Shown in pieces: positions 17,242 to 25,086 of a stretch of DNA of 64,000 nt; position 1 is the first letter of the stretch; each line of letters opens with the position of its first letter. A model generated the notes under the pieces. That model was given only the letters and a program-made list of their open reading frames with translations, ran no database searches and had not been told where the DNA came from. The position numbers and the translations under genes were made by a program. Location of the stretch: positions 124,001 through 188,000 of the forward strand of contig NZ_BDCK01000031.1 of NCBI RefSeq assembly GCF_001613465.1, in the 5' to 3' direction. This DNA comes from Nocardia niwae NBRC 108934 = DSM 45340. Its GTDB lineage: Bacteria; Actinomycetota; Actinomycetes; Mycobacteriales; Mycobacteriaceae.

Positions 17242-18443
17242 TAGTAGCTTCCCCCGTACTGCCCCTGGCCGTCGGCGGCGGCGGTGCGCGAGCCGATCAA
17301 GCGCAGGTAGGCGGCGGCCATCTCCAGTCGCAGCGCGAGCACCGCGAGCTGTTCGAGTTCGGTGCCGTTCGCAGGCGCGGACTCGTCGGCGCGAGCCTGA
17401 GCGGGGGCGGCGGGGTCGGTCATCTCGGTGTGTAACAGGTCGACGTCGGCGTTCACCAGATCGGCGTCCACCAGGTTCGGTCCCTCCCCGCCGAACACCG
17501 CGATGCGGCGGCGGGCGGCCGCGCGATCGCGATCGGCGCTGAGCACGAATACCCGGATGCGCTCCACCGGGGCGGGGCCGTCCAGTTCCTCGTCGTGGAA
17601 CAGCGGATCGAACCCGGGCGCGGATTCGCCTGCCGCCTCGGTCATCCGGGTCCGCGCCGCCACGGCCTCGGCCAGATCCACCGCGGTGGCGACTTTGCCC
17701 GCGGACTGCAGCAGCACCTCGGCGCCGTGCTCGGCCAATTCGGCCGCCGCCGGGGAATCACCGGCGAGGACGATCCCCCGCTGCTGCATGCGGGCGGCCA
17801 GCGTCTTGGCCGGGTTGCGGAACACCTCGTTGTGCGGGCCGTCGCGCAGCGCCTCGGCATCCAGCACATCGGCCAGCTCCGCGAGTTCCGGGACGACGGC
17901 GCCGGTGCGCTGCGGGTCGACCGCGCGCAGCACCGCGATTCCGGCGGCCAGGAAGCGCAACAGGCGGTTGTGCCCGAGTACCTGCACCCGGGGCTCGAGG
18001 ACGGCGGCGCGTCCAGCGGCGGCGGCGCGCAGCGGACCCTCGTGCGGCGCGGCGACGACCACCTCGGCGCCGCGGCGCAGCGCCCGGTCGACGGCATCGA
18101 TCAGGCGAGGATCGCCCGCGTCGTCGCCGGAAACGAGGACGACGTCCAGCGGCCCCACCCACGGAGGTAGGGCGGCGGCGGGCACCACGGGTAGGCCGGC
18201 ACGGTCGCCGAGTGCGGCCACGAGCAGTCCCGCGGCACGCGCGGCACGTCCGGAACCGGAGACCAGCACCACGCTGCGTGGCCGCAGATCGGCCAATCGG
18301 GCCAGCGCTTCCTCACCCACGGCCGCCGCGGTAGCGCGTACCTGGGCGCCGCCGGAGGCGGCCGAGCGAAGGGCGCCGCCTGCGTCGGCGGCCTCGAGTG
18401 AAGCGGCATCGTCGAGGTCGAGCACCGGTGTTCCAGCGATCAT
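17241..18443 (-). CDS. SIS-domain-like protein of the manA operon
   Basis: A 400-residue protein equivalent in position to Rv3256c, between phosphomannomutase and manA. The architecture resembles sugar isomerase (SIS) proteins of the bifunctional phosphoglucose/phosphomannose isomerase type: a SVVLVSGSGRAARAAG strand-loop, then VVLVSGDDAGDP and a GHNRLLRF segment. Catalytic residues cannot be assigned with confidence. I place the start at ATG 18443, eleven bases after GGAGG; GTG at 18455 is the alternative. Its stop overlaps the manA start. Activity unknown, perhaps sugar-phosphate binding. Confidence 0.72.
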   Translation of the reverse strand: MIAGTPVLDLDDAASLEAADAGGALRSAASGGAQVRATAAAVGEEALARLADLRPRSVVLVSGSGRAARAAGLLVAALGDRAGLPVVPAAALPPWVGPLDVVLVSGDDAGDPRLIDAVDRALRRGAEVVVAAPHEGPLRAAAAGRAAVLEPRVQVLGHNRLLRFLAAGIAVLRAVDPQRTGAVVPELAELADVLDAEALRDGPHNEVFRNPAKTLAARMQQRGIVLAGDSPAAAELAEHGAEVLLQSAGKVATAVDLAEAVAARTRMTEAAGESAPGFDPLFHDEELDGPAPVERIRVFVLSADRDRAAARRRIAVFGGEGPNLVDADLVNADVDLLHTEMTDPAAPAQARADESAPANGTELEQLAVLALRLEMAAAYLRLIGSRTAAADGQGQYGGSY

Positions 18444-18561
18444 CGGGCGTCCCACCTCCCCTCATCGCGCTGTGTCTTTTCCGCCCCCACGCCCTCTCGG
18501 TCCGGCTGCGACAGCGAGACCGAGACGGGCGAATCCAAGGCCTGTGATTCCACTATTCCAG

Positions 18562-19938
18562 TCAGGAGCGCACGATGCTCAGGATCTCGGTCACGAGTGC
18601 GTCTACTTCCTCCGCGGAGCGGGCCTCGACGTTCAGCCGGAGCAAGGGCTCGGTGTTCGACGCGCGCAGGTTGAACCACGCGTTGTCGGCCAGTTGCACG
18701 GTCACCCCGTCCAGCCGGTCCACCGAGTGGGCCCGGTCGGCGAAGGCGTCCACCACGGCCATCGTCCGCTCGCCGGCGTCGGCCACGGTGGAGTTGATCT
18801 CGCCGGAGGCCGCGTAGGTCGCGTAGGAGGCCATCAGTTCCGACACCGGCCGGTCCTTCTCCCCGAGCGCGGCCAGCACGTGCAGCGCCGCGAGCATCCC
18901 GGAGTCGGCGCCCCAGAAGTCGCGGAAGTAGTAGTGCGCGGAGTGCTCGCCGCCGAACACCGCTCCGGTGGCGGCCATCTCCTGCTTGATGAACGAGTGA
19001 CCGACCCGCGTGCGCACCGGCGTTCCGCCCAGCTCGTGCACCAGCTCCGGCACCGCGCGGGAGGTGATCAGGTTGTGGATGATCACCGCGCCGGGTTCCT
19101 TGGCCAGTTCCCGCTCGGCGACCAGGGCGGTGATCGCCGAGGGCGACACCGGGTCGCCGTTCTCGTCGACCACGAAGCAGCGGTCGGCGTCGCCGTCGAA
19201 GGCCAGGCCGATGTCGGCGCCGGATTCGCGGACCAGCTTCTGTAGGTCCACCAGGTTCGCCGGGTCGAGCGGGTTGGCCTCGTGGTTGGGGAAGCTGCCG
19301 TCCAACTCGAAGTACAGCGGCACGATCTTCACCTGGGGCAGCGCGCCCAGCACCGCGGGCACCGTGTGGCCGCCCATGCCGTTGCCCGCGTCCACCGCGA
19401 TGACGAGGGGCCGGATGCCGCCGAGCTCGACGAGACCGCGCAGGAAGTCCGCGTACTCGATGAGCAGGTCTTGTTCGGTGGCGGTGCCGCGCTCGCCCGC
19501 GTACTCGGAAACGCCCTCGATCAGTTCGCTCTTGATCGTGGCCAGACCGGTGTCCTGTCCGACCGGAAGGGCTTTGGCGCGGCACAGTTTGATGCCGTTG
19601 TACCGGGCGGGGTTGTGACTGGCGGTGAACATCGCGCCCGGGCAGTCCAGCCGGCCGGAGGCGAAGTACAGCTGGTCGGTCGAGGCCAGGCCGATGTGCA
19701 CGACGTCCAAGCCCTGGCCGAGCACACCGTCGGCGAAGGCGGACGACAGCTCGGGGGAGGAGTCGCGCATGTCGTGCCCGATGACGATCCGGTTCGCGCC
19801 CTCGGCGCGCATCAGCCGTGCGAAGGACGCGCCGACGTCCCTGACGAAATCCGCGTCGATCTGATCACCGACCACGCCGCGAACGTCGTAGGCCTTGATC
19901 ACCGCGTTCACGAACTCGGCAGAGCGGGCGACTGTCAT
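18562..19938 (-). CDS. manB: Phosphomannomutase/phosphoglucomutase
   Basis: Interconverts mannose-6-phosphate and mannose-1-phosphate through a phosphoserine enzyme. It has 458 residues of the alpha-D-phosphohexomutase family: N-terminal KAYDVRG, active-site serine loop FTASHNP, metal loop DGDADR, sugar-binding GGEHSAH and phosphate-binding RASNTEP. The start at ATG 19938 matches family N-termini, which begin about a dozen residues before KAYDVRG; ATG 19977 is a longer option. It heads the operon that continues with the SIS-like gene and manA. Often named pmmA or manB in mycobacteria; not the guanylyltransferase at 1.2 kb. Confidence 0.92.
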   Translation of the reverse strand: MTVARSAEFVNAVIKAYDVRGVVGDQIDADFVRDVGASFARLMRAEGANRIVIGHDMRDSSPELSSAFADGVLGQGLDVVHIGLASTDQLYFASGRLDCPGAMFTASHNPARYNGIKLCRAKALPVGQDTGLATIKSELIEGVSEYAGERGTATEQDLLIEYADFLRGLVELGGIRPLVIAVDAGNGMGGHTVPAVLGALPQVKIVPLYFELDGSFPNHEANPLDPANLVDLQKLVRESGADIGLAFDGDADRCFVVDENGDPVSPSAITALVAERELAKEPGAVIIHNLITSRAVPELVHELGGTPVRTRVGHSFIKQEMAATGAVFGGEHSAHYYFRDFWGADSGMLAALHVLAALGEKDRPVSELMASYATYAASGEINSTVADAGERTMAVVDAFADRAHSVDRLDGVTVQLADNAWFNLRASNTEPLLRLNVEARSAEEVDALVTEILSIVRS

Positions 19939-19990
19939 GCCCAACACCCTAGTGGTTGCGCCGGACCGGTCCGACATCGTCCTCGTCCGA

Positions 19991-20371
19991 TCAGGACGGC
20001 GGGTCCGGCAGCACGCGCAGATGGCCGCGGCGACCCGTGCGCGTGGTGCGCGGCGGCGGGGGAGCGTAGTCGCGATAGCCGCGCTGTTCGCGCTCCGGCG
20101 GGCGGCGGCGTAACCCGGCCTCGCGCACCGCCTCGGCCAGCGCGGTCAGATCGTCGTCATCCGGTGTGCTGGAGGAAAACCCGCCTTCGTGGCGAACCAG
20201 TTCCCAGCCCTTCGGGGCGGTGATGCGTGAGCCGTGCGTTTCACAGAGATCCCAGGAGTGCGGTTCGGCGACCGTCGCGAGTGGCCCGACCACTGCCGTC
20301 GAGTCCGAGTACACATAGGTGAGCGTCGCGACGGCCGGATTCTTGCAGCCTGGTCGGCAGCAACGACGCAT
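19991..20371 (-). CDS. DUF3499 family protein
   Basis: A 126-residue actinobacterial protein corresponding to Rv3258c. A likely zinc site is formed by the N-terminal MRRCCRPGC and the later DLCETHG. The middle VATLTYVYSDS is the family signature; the C-terminal 45 residues are Pro/Arg-rich and look disordered. The start codon chosen gives the conserved MRR N-terminus, although no close Shine-Dalgarno is visible. It lies 52 bases upstream of the phosphomannomutase gene on the same strand. Function unknown. Confidence 0.78.
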   Translation of the reverse strand: MRRCCRPGCKNPAVATLTYVYSDSTAVVGPLATVAEPHSWDLCETHGSRITAPKGWELVRHEGGFSSSTPDDDDLTALAEAVREAGLRRRPPEREQRGYRDYAPPPPRTTRTGRRGHLRVLPDPPS

Positions 20372-20673
20372 GGGAATCACGCCGATGAGAGTAACCCCCC
20401 TGGCGCGTCGATGGGGACAGACACGCTTGAAGAATCTCGGTCCGCGCGTCACGAAACGAGGGCAGCACGGCGTACCGCGGGCCGCGACGCGTCCTGCGGT
20501 GGTCCGACGACGCACCCCGGACGCGCGGGCAACGGTGTGCCGCATGCGTAACGGGAGTGGTTGGGCGCGATGAGAGTGCCGGAATACCCAGCGGTCGACC
20601 GCCTACACGTGGTTGCGCCGACGCCTGCCCCGCAACCACATTCGAGGGCCGCCGTCACGTGGATGGGTGCGAC
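20372..20673. other. 302-base intergenic region between DUF3499 and the zincin-like gene
   Basis: Holds the leader of the DUF3499 gene and, at its far end, a terminator-like hairpin. Open frames here are short, unconserved-looking GC frames. I see no RNA gene. Confidence 0.5.
20609..20639. terminator. Hairpin terminator after the zincin-like gene
   Basis: Perfect nine-base arms GTGGTTGCG and CGCAACCAC with a 13-base loop, 35 bases beyond the stop of the minus-strand gene ending at 20674. Confidence 0.5.
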
Positions 20674-21153
20674 TCACTCGGCTTCCGGATCGATCACGTC
20701 CGGGTCGACGCCGAGGTAGGTCGCGACCTGCTGGACCAGCACCTCACGCAGCAGATCCACCAGGTCGTCGGGGTCGCTCGCCCGCAGTTCGAGCGGCTTG
20801 CGGAACAGCACGACCCGCGCTCGGGTCGCCGCGCCGTGCCGGTCGACACCGGCCGGGATGAGCCGCGAGAGGGGCACCGGGCCGTCGGCGACCACCTCGT
20901 CCGGCCAGGTGACCGAATCGGGGTGCAGCGGACGGATTTTCGGAACGTCGTCGACCGCGATATCGAGTTTGGTGAGCCGGTCGTGCCACCGGGAGTCCAG
21001 CGGAGCGAACGCCTCCAGCACCAGGCGGTCGAACTTCTGGCCGCGGGTCCGCCAGGCGGGCACCGTGGGTGGCAGCATCGGCCCGCGCACTCCGCGGCCG
21101 CGGCGGATCACCGACCGGGCGGTCGGCGGTCGACGCTTACGGGAACGTGCCAT
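20674..21153 (-). CDS. Metallopeptidase-family (zincin-like) protein
   Basis: A 159-residue protein in the position of Rv3259 and matching the short metallopeptidase family PF06262. Residues about 20-60 contain RGPMLPPTVPAWRTR and FDRLVLEAF typical of the actinobacterial branch. Where zincins carry HExxH this protein reads REVLVQQVATYLG, so both histidines are missing and protease activity is doubtful. The ATG at 21153 follows TAGATT by seven bases with no ribosome site, suggesting a leaderless message. It sits between whiB2 and DUF3499. Confidence 0.7.
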   Translation of the reverse strand: MARSRKRRPPTARSVIRRGRGVRGPMLPPTVPAWRTRGQKFDRLVLEAFAPLDSRWHDRLTKLDIAVDDVPKIRPLHPDSVTWPDEVVADGPVPLSRLIPAGVDRHGAATRARVVLFRKPLELRASDPDDLVDLLREVLVQQVATYLGVDPDVIDPEAE

Positions 21154-21278
21154 GAGACAAAATCTAGGCCAGCGGGATCGTGCCGTCCGCACCGAGGCGG
21201 TCGGCGGGCTGTCCGGTCGTGTCGCGTTAGCCCGGAGCGCCCCGATGGACGGGCGGCTCCGGGCGTCGCGTACGTCTG

Positions 21279-21659
21279 TCAGCCGATGCCGCGCTTGAGG
21301 CGGCGGCGCTCCCGCTCGGAGAGGCCGCCCCAGATACCGAAGCGCTCATCGTGCGCGAGCGCGTACTCCAGGCACTCGTCGCGGACCTCGCAGCCCATGC
21401 AGATCCGTTTGGCCTCACGGGTCGAGCCGCCCTTCTCGGGGAAGAACGCCTCCGGATCGGTCTGCGCGCACAGGGCGCGTTCCTGCCACTGCTCTTCGAT
21501 GGATTCGAACATCTCGTCGAAGCCGGTCACGACAAGGCTGAGCCGGGGCGTCGTGACTCCGTCACCCCCCTCTTGGTCCTTCCAGCCGCCGTTATCTGCG
21601 CAGACGCCACGTGCTGCGCCTGCTGTGGAATCGGTCGGCGAGACCATCTCGTTGGCCAT
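21279..21659 (-). CDS. whiB2: WhiB2 family iron-sulfur transcriptional regulator
   Basis: WhiB/Wbl regulator; the mycobacterial orthologue (WhmD) is needed for septation and division. Four cysteines Cys64, Cys87, Cys90 and Cys96 bind a [4Fe-4S] cluster, followed by the beta-turn GIWGG at 108-112 and the basic tail RERRRLKRG. It has 126 residues. The ATG at 21659 has an excellent AGGAGG seven bases upstream, favouring this start over internal ones. The long upstream region carries a LexA-like box and a strong inverted repeat. Its partner is probably a sigma factor, as known for other Wbl proteins. Confidence 0.92.
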   Translation of the reverse strand: MANEMVSPTDSTAGAARGVCADNGGWKDQEGGDGVTTPRLSLVVTGFDEMFESIEEQWQERALCAQTDPEAFFPEKGGSTREAKRICMGCEVRDECLEYALAHDERFGIWGGLSERERRRLKRGIG

Positions 21660-21779
21660 CGCTCCGCCTCCTCACTGTGTGTTAGCGCAGAATGATTCTT
21701 TCCGTCGGACCAACACGCGCACCGACGGCCATACCCCGCGACGTTGTCCCGCGGACGTCCCCGAGCTTGTCATACCGAT

Positions 21780-21795
21780 GCGAACATCTGTTCGA
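21780..21795. promoter_or_regulatory. LexA-type SOS box upstream of whiB2
   Basis: GCGAAC-ATCT-GTTCGA matches the actinobacterial LexA box TCGAAC-N4-GTTCGA at 11 of 12 fixed positions. It is 121 bases upstream of the whiB2 ATG. Confidence 0.55.
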
Positions 21796-21800
21796 AAAGC

Positions 21801-21829
21801 GGTTCGCGCGTTGACCTCTCGCGCGAACC
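21801..21829. promoter_or_regulatory. Strong inverted repeat upstream of whiB2
   Basis: Perfect ten-base arms GGTTCGCGCG and CGCGCGAACC with a nine-base spacer, beginning five bases beyond the LexA-like box. It could be an operator or a stem in a transcript. Confidence 0.45.
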
Positions 21830-22004
21830 CGGAATGACATGACTGTGATTAGACACGCCGGACGCGTCGATGGTCAAGCCGCCGTCGCTATTCCGTTACT
21901 ATCCGCAGCCGCATTCCGAGACGATCTTGTGATCTGTCATAGCAAATGAACAGCAAATTTGCCCCGAATGGGAGCCGCCACGCCAGCGCATAGGCTGTGC
22001 GGAT

Positions 22005-23003
22005 GTGAGTGGACAACAAGCGGACGTCACGCCCGCGAACGGACCCCGCATCGCCGTGCTGGTCGGTGGCGTCGGTGGCGCGCGTTTCCTTCAGGGCGTC
22101 CGGGAACTACTGCCCGACGCGGACGTCTCCGCGATCGTGAACGTCGGCGACGACGTCTGGATGCACGGGCTCCGGATCTGTCCCGACCTCGATACCTGCA
22201 TGTATACCCTGGGCGGAGGTATCGATACCGAGCGTGGCTGGGGTCGGGTCGGCGAGACCTGGCACGCCAAGGAGGAGCTCGCGAAATATCACGCGCAGCC
22301 GGACTGGTTCGGCTTGGGTGACCGCGATATCGCCACGCATCTGATCCGTACCGAAATGTTGCGCGCCGGATACCGGCTCTCCACGGTCACCGAGGCGCTG
22401 TGCAACAGGTGGCAGCCCGGCGTGAAACTGATCCCCGCAACCGACGATCGCTGCGAAACGCATGTCGTCGTGTCCGATCCGGACAAGCCTGGCGAACGGC
22501 GCGCGATCCATTTTCAAGAGTGGTGGGTTCGCTACCGCGCGAACGTCGACACCCATGGATTCGCCACAATTGGCGCCGATGAAGCCAAACCGGCCCCAAA
22601 TGTGATCAATATCATAGAATCCGCCGACGTGGTCCTTCTCGCGCCGTCGAACCCCGTCGTGAGCATCGGCGCCATCCTCGCGGTGCCCGGAATCCGCGGC
22701 GCGTTGCGCACCACCGCGGCGAAGGTGATCGGGGTTTCCGGTGTGATCGACGGCAAGCCGCTGCGCGGGATGGCCGACGAATGCCTCTCGGTGATCGGGG
22801 TGGAGACCACGGCCGAGGCGATCGGCCGGTACTACGGCGCCCGCTCGGCGACCGGGATCCTGGACGGCTGGCTGATTCACAGCACCGACACCGCCGAGGT
22901 GCCCGGGGTCGAGGTGCGCAGCGTGCCCTTGTTGATGACCGACCCGCCCACGACTGCCGAAATGGTGCGTCAGGCATTGGATCTCGCTGGAGTCGCCCTG
23001 TGA
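22005..23003 (+). CDS. fbiA: FbiA (CofD-like) transferase of F420 biosynthesis
   Basis: Transfers a phospho-(enol)pyruvyl/lactyl group to the deazaflavin Fo, giving (dehydro)F420-0; in mycobacteria the donor derives from phosphoenolpyruvate. It has 332 residues of the CofD family: N-terminal VLVGGVGGARFLQG at 18-31, VNVGDDVWMHGLRICPD, and GWGRVGETW. Its GTG start lies eight bases after TAGGCT with no clear Shine-Dalgarno, so a leaderless transcript is likely. The stop overlaps the fbiB start (GTGA), as in other F420 operons. Confidence 0.92.
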   Translation: MSGQQADVTPANGPRIAVLVGGVGGARFLQGVRELLPDADVSAIVNVGDDVWMHGLRICPDLDTCMYTLGGGIDTERGWGRVGETWHAKEELAKYHAQPDWFGLGDRDIATHLIRTEMLRAGYRLSTVTEALCNRWQPGVKLIPATDDRCETHVVVSDPDKPGERRAIHFQEWWVRYRANVDTHGFATIGADEAKPAPNVINIIESADVVLLAPSNPVVSIGAILAVPGIRGALRTTAAKVIGVSGVIDGKPLRGMADECLSVIGVETTAEAIGRYYGARSATGILDGWLIHSTDTAEVPGVEVRSVPLLMTDPPTTAEMVRQALDLAGVAL

Positions 23004-24346
23004 GCACACCGACCGACCACGCGGCCGGAGAGCTGCGCATCCTGCCCATCACCGGGCTGCCCGAATTCCGCCCCGGCGACGACCTCGCCGAGCACATCGC
23101 CCGCTGCGCGCCCTGGCTGGCCGACGGTGACGTGCTGGTAGTGACCAGCAAGATCATCGCCAAGGTCGAGGGGCGCATCGTGCAGGCGCCGCTGGACCCC
23201 GAGGAGCGCGACGCCGCCCGGCGCAAGCTCGTCGACCAGGAGGCGGTGCGGGTGCTCGCCCGCAAGGGCCGCACCCTGATCACCGAGAACAAGCTGGGGA
23301 TCGTGCAGGCGGCCTCCGGTGTGGACGGCTCGAACGTCGAACAGGGCGAACTCGTGCTGCTGCCCATCGACCCGGACGCCAGCGCCAAGGCGTTGCGCGC
23401 CGCGCTCGCCGACCGGCTGGGCGTGACGGTCGCGGTGGTCGTCACCGACACGATGGGCCGTGCCTGGCGCAACGGGCAGACCGACGCGGCCATCGGCGCG
23501 GCGGGCCTGCGGGTGCTGCACGACTACGCGGGCGCGGTCGACGGGCAGGGCAACGAGCTGTTCGTCACCCAGGTGGCCGTGGCCGACGAACTGGCCGCGG
23601 CCGCCGACTTGGTCAAGGGCAAGCTCGGCGGCGTCCCGGTCGCCGTGGTGCGCGGCTTGCCGATCGTCGACGACGGCTCGGGCGCCGCCGATCTGCTCCG
23701 CGGCGGCACCGACGATCTGTTCTGGCTCGGCACCGCGGAGGCGATCGAACGCGGACGCAAGGAGGCGATCCTCCTGCGTCGCTCGATCCGCCAGTTCTCC
23801 GACGCGCCCGTCGATCCCGAGCGCATCCGCTCGGCGGTGTCGGTGGCGCTGACCGCGCCCGCTCCGCACCACACGCGCCCCGTGCGATTCGTCTGGCTGC
23901 GGACGCCGGAACTGCGCATCCGGCTGCTCGAGGCGATGGCGGAGAAGTGGCGCGCGGACCTGGCCGCGGACGGCTTGCCGCCGGAACGAGTCGAGCGCCG
24001 GGTCGAGCGCGGGCGCATCCTGTTCGACGCGCCCGAGGTGATCATCCCGTTCTGTGTGCCGGACGGCGCGCACGACTATCCGGACGAGCGCAGGCGCGCG
24101 AACGAGCGCACCATGTTCACCGTCGCGGTGGGCGCCGCGGTGCAGGGCCTGCTGGTCGCGTTGGCCACGGAGGGGATCGGCAGTTGCTGGATCGGGTCGA
24201 CGATCTTCGCGCCGGAGGTCACTCGTGCGGTTCTGGGTCTGGCCGAGGACTGGAGCCCGCTGGGCGCCATCGCCATCGGTCATCCGCTCGAGGACCTGAC
24301 CCCGCGGCAGGCGGCGGGTGCGGGCTCCGGGCTGGTCGAGCTGTGA
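23000..24346 (+). CDS. fbiB: FbiB, coenzyme F420:L-glutamate ligase / dehydro-F420-0 reductase
   Basis: Bifunctional enzyme of 448 residues. The N-terminal half is a CofE-type ligase adding gamma-glutamates to F420-0, with DVLVVTSKIIAKVEGR and VVVTDTMGRAWRNGQTD. The C-terminal half (from about residue 250) is an FMN nitroreductase fold, SIRQFSDAPVDPERI to GSCWIGSTIF, which reduces the dehydro intermediate in actinobacteria. The GTG start overlaps the fbiA stop by four bases, indicating coupling. A NUDIX gene follows 34 bases later. Confidence 0.92.
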   Translation: MSTPTDHAAGELRILPITGLPEFRPGDDLAEHIARCAPWLADGDVLVVTSKIIAKVEGRIVQAPLDPEERDAARRKLVDQEAVRVLARKGRTLITENKLGIVQAASGVDGSNVEQGELVLLPIDPDASAKALRAALADRLGVTVAVVVTDTMGRAWRNGQTDAAIGAAGLRVLHDYAGAVDGQGNELFVTQVAVADELAAAADLVKGKLGGVPVAVVRGLPIVDDGSGAADLLRGGTDDLFWLGTAEAIERGRKEAILLRRSIRQFSDAPVDPERIRSAVSVALTAPAPHHTRPVRFVWLRTPELRIRLLEAMAEKWRADLAADGLPPERVERRVERGRILFDAPEVIIPFCVPDGAHDYPDERRRANERTMFTVAVGAAVQGLLVALATEGIGSCWIGSTIFAPEVTRAVLGLAEDWSPLGAIAIGHPLEDLTPRQAAGAGSGLVEL

Positions 24347-24380
24347 AGCGTCTCGGTTCCGCAGTGCGGGAGAAGTGCCG

Positions 24381-24899
24381 GTGAGCGCGGAGTCACTGCA
24401 CGCTTCGGCCACCGCACTGCTCGAGACCTGGTGTCCGGCGACCGGTCCGGAACGATCGCTGCGCGAGGCGATGCTGGCCTTCCTCGGCTCGGCCCCGCGT
24501 GGTTGCCTGCGCGAGCACGCGCCGGGGCACATCACCGCTTCCGCGGTGGTCTTCTCCCACGACGCCCGCGAGGTGCTGCTCACCCTCCATCCGCGGGTCG
24601 GACGCTGGATCCAGCTCGGCGGCCACTGCGAGGAGCGGGACGAGACGGTCGCGGGCGCCGCGCTCCGCGAGGCGACCGAGGAGTCCGGCATCCCGGGCCT
24701 GCGACTCGAGCCGGGGCTCTACGGCGTGCAGGCGCACCCCATCACCTGCTCCCTCGGCGTGCCCACCAGACATCTGGATCTCCTGTTCCGCATCACCGCC
24801 CCCGCCGGCGCGATCCCCGTCCGCAGCCACGAATCAACCGATCTGCGCTGGTGGCCGGTCGACTCTCTACCCGACGACGCCGACGTCCTGCTGCGCTGA
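24381..24899 (+). CDS. NUDIX hydrolase
   Basis: A 172-residue Mg-dependent pyrophosphohydrolase. The NUDIX box runs from GGHCEERDE to REATEESGI at about residues 75-97 with all key Gly, Glu and Arg positions present. The GTG start at 24381 has GGGAG nine bases upstream. It follows fbiB closely and may share its transcript; a housekeeping role in nucleotide or cofactor clean-up is possible, but the substrate cannot be read from sequence. Confidence 0.85.
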   Translation: MSAESLHASATALLETWCPATGPERSLREAMLAFLGSAPRGCLREHAPGHITASAVVFSHDAREVLLTLHPRVGRWIQLGGHCEERDETVAGAALREATEESGIPGLRLEPGLYGVQAHPITCSLGVPTRHLDLLFRITAPAGAIPVRSHESTDLRWWPVDSLPDDADVLLR

Positions 24900-24921
24900 A
24901 CCAGCTGAATTCCAACGCGAC

Positions 24922-24956
24922 GAGCCCCGATCGGATGCCCTATCCGGCCGGGGCTC
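24922..24956. terminator. Hairpin terminator of the fbiAB-NUDIX operon
   Basis: Arms GAGCCCCG (24922-24929) and CGGGGCTC (24949-24956) extend inward by a further six-base pairing. It is the only strong hairpin between the NUDIX and alkB genes. Confidence 0.7.
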
Positions 24957-24994
24957 CTCTCTGCGCCGCGCAAGGCAGTTTACAAATTGCCGTA

Positions 24995-25015
24995 TTTGTC
25001 TAGACATGCGACAAA
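24995..25015. promoter_or_regulatory. Candidate operator upstream of alkB
   Basis: TTTGTC and GACAAA form an inverted repeat spaced by nine bases; nested inside is TGTCTAGACA (24997-25006), a perfect ten-base palindrome. It lies about 80 bases before the alkB start. The TetR gene at the end of this operon is the natural candidate binder. Confidence 0.4.
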
Positions 25016-25086
25016 CATCCCGATATCGTCCATAGGTGAGGTAATGCACGTCACATGTGGCGTGCCCTTCGGAAATGGAGACGACG

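Larger units (their letters stand above)
21660..22004. other. 345-base divergent regulatory region, whiB2 / fbiA
   Basis: Contains no gene. It holds the whiB2 promoter and leader, a LexA-like box, a ten-base-arm inverted repeat, and at its right end TAGGCT (21991-21996), a -10 eight bases before the fbiA GTG. It is noticeably less GC-rich than its surroundings near 21900-21960. Confidence 0.6.

Noticed and set aside
22200..22640. Foreign insertion suggested by slightly lower GC within fbiA
   Set aside because: The reading frame is intact and the protein is typical; the composition change is modest.
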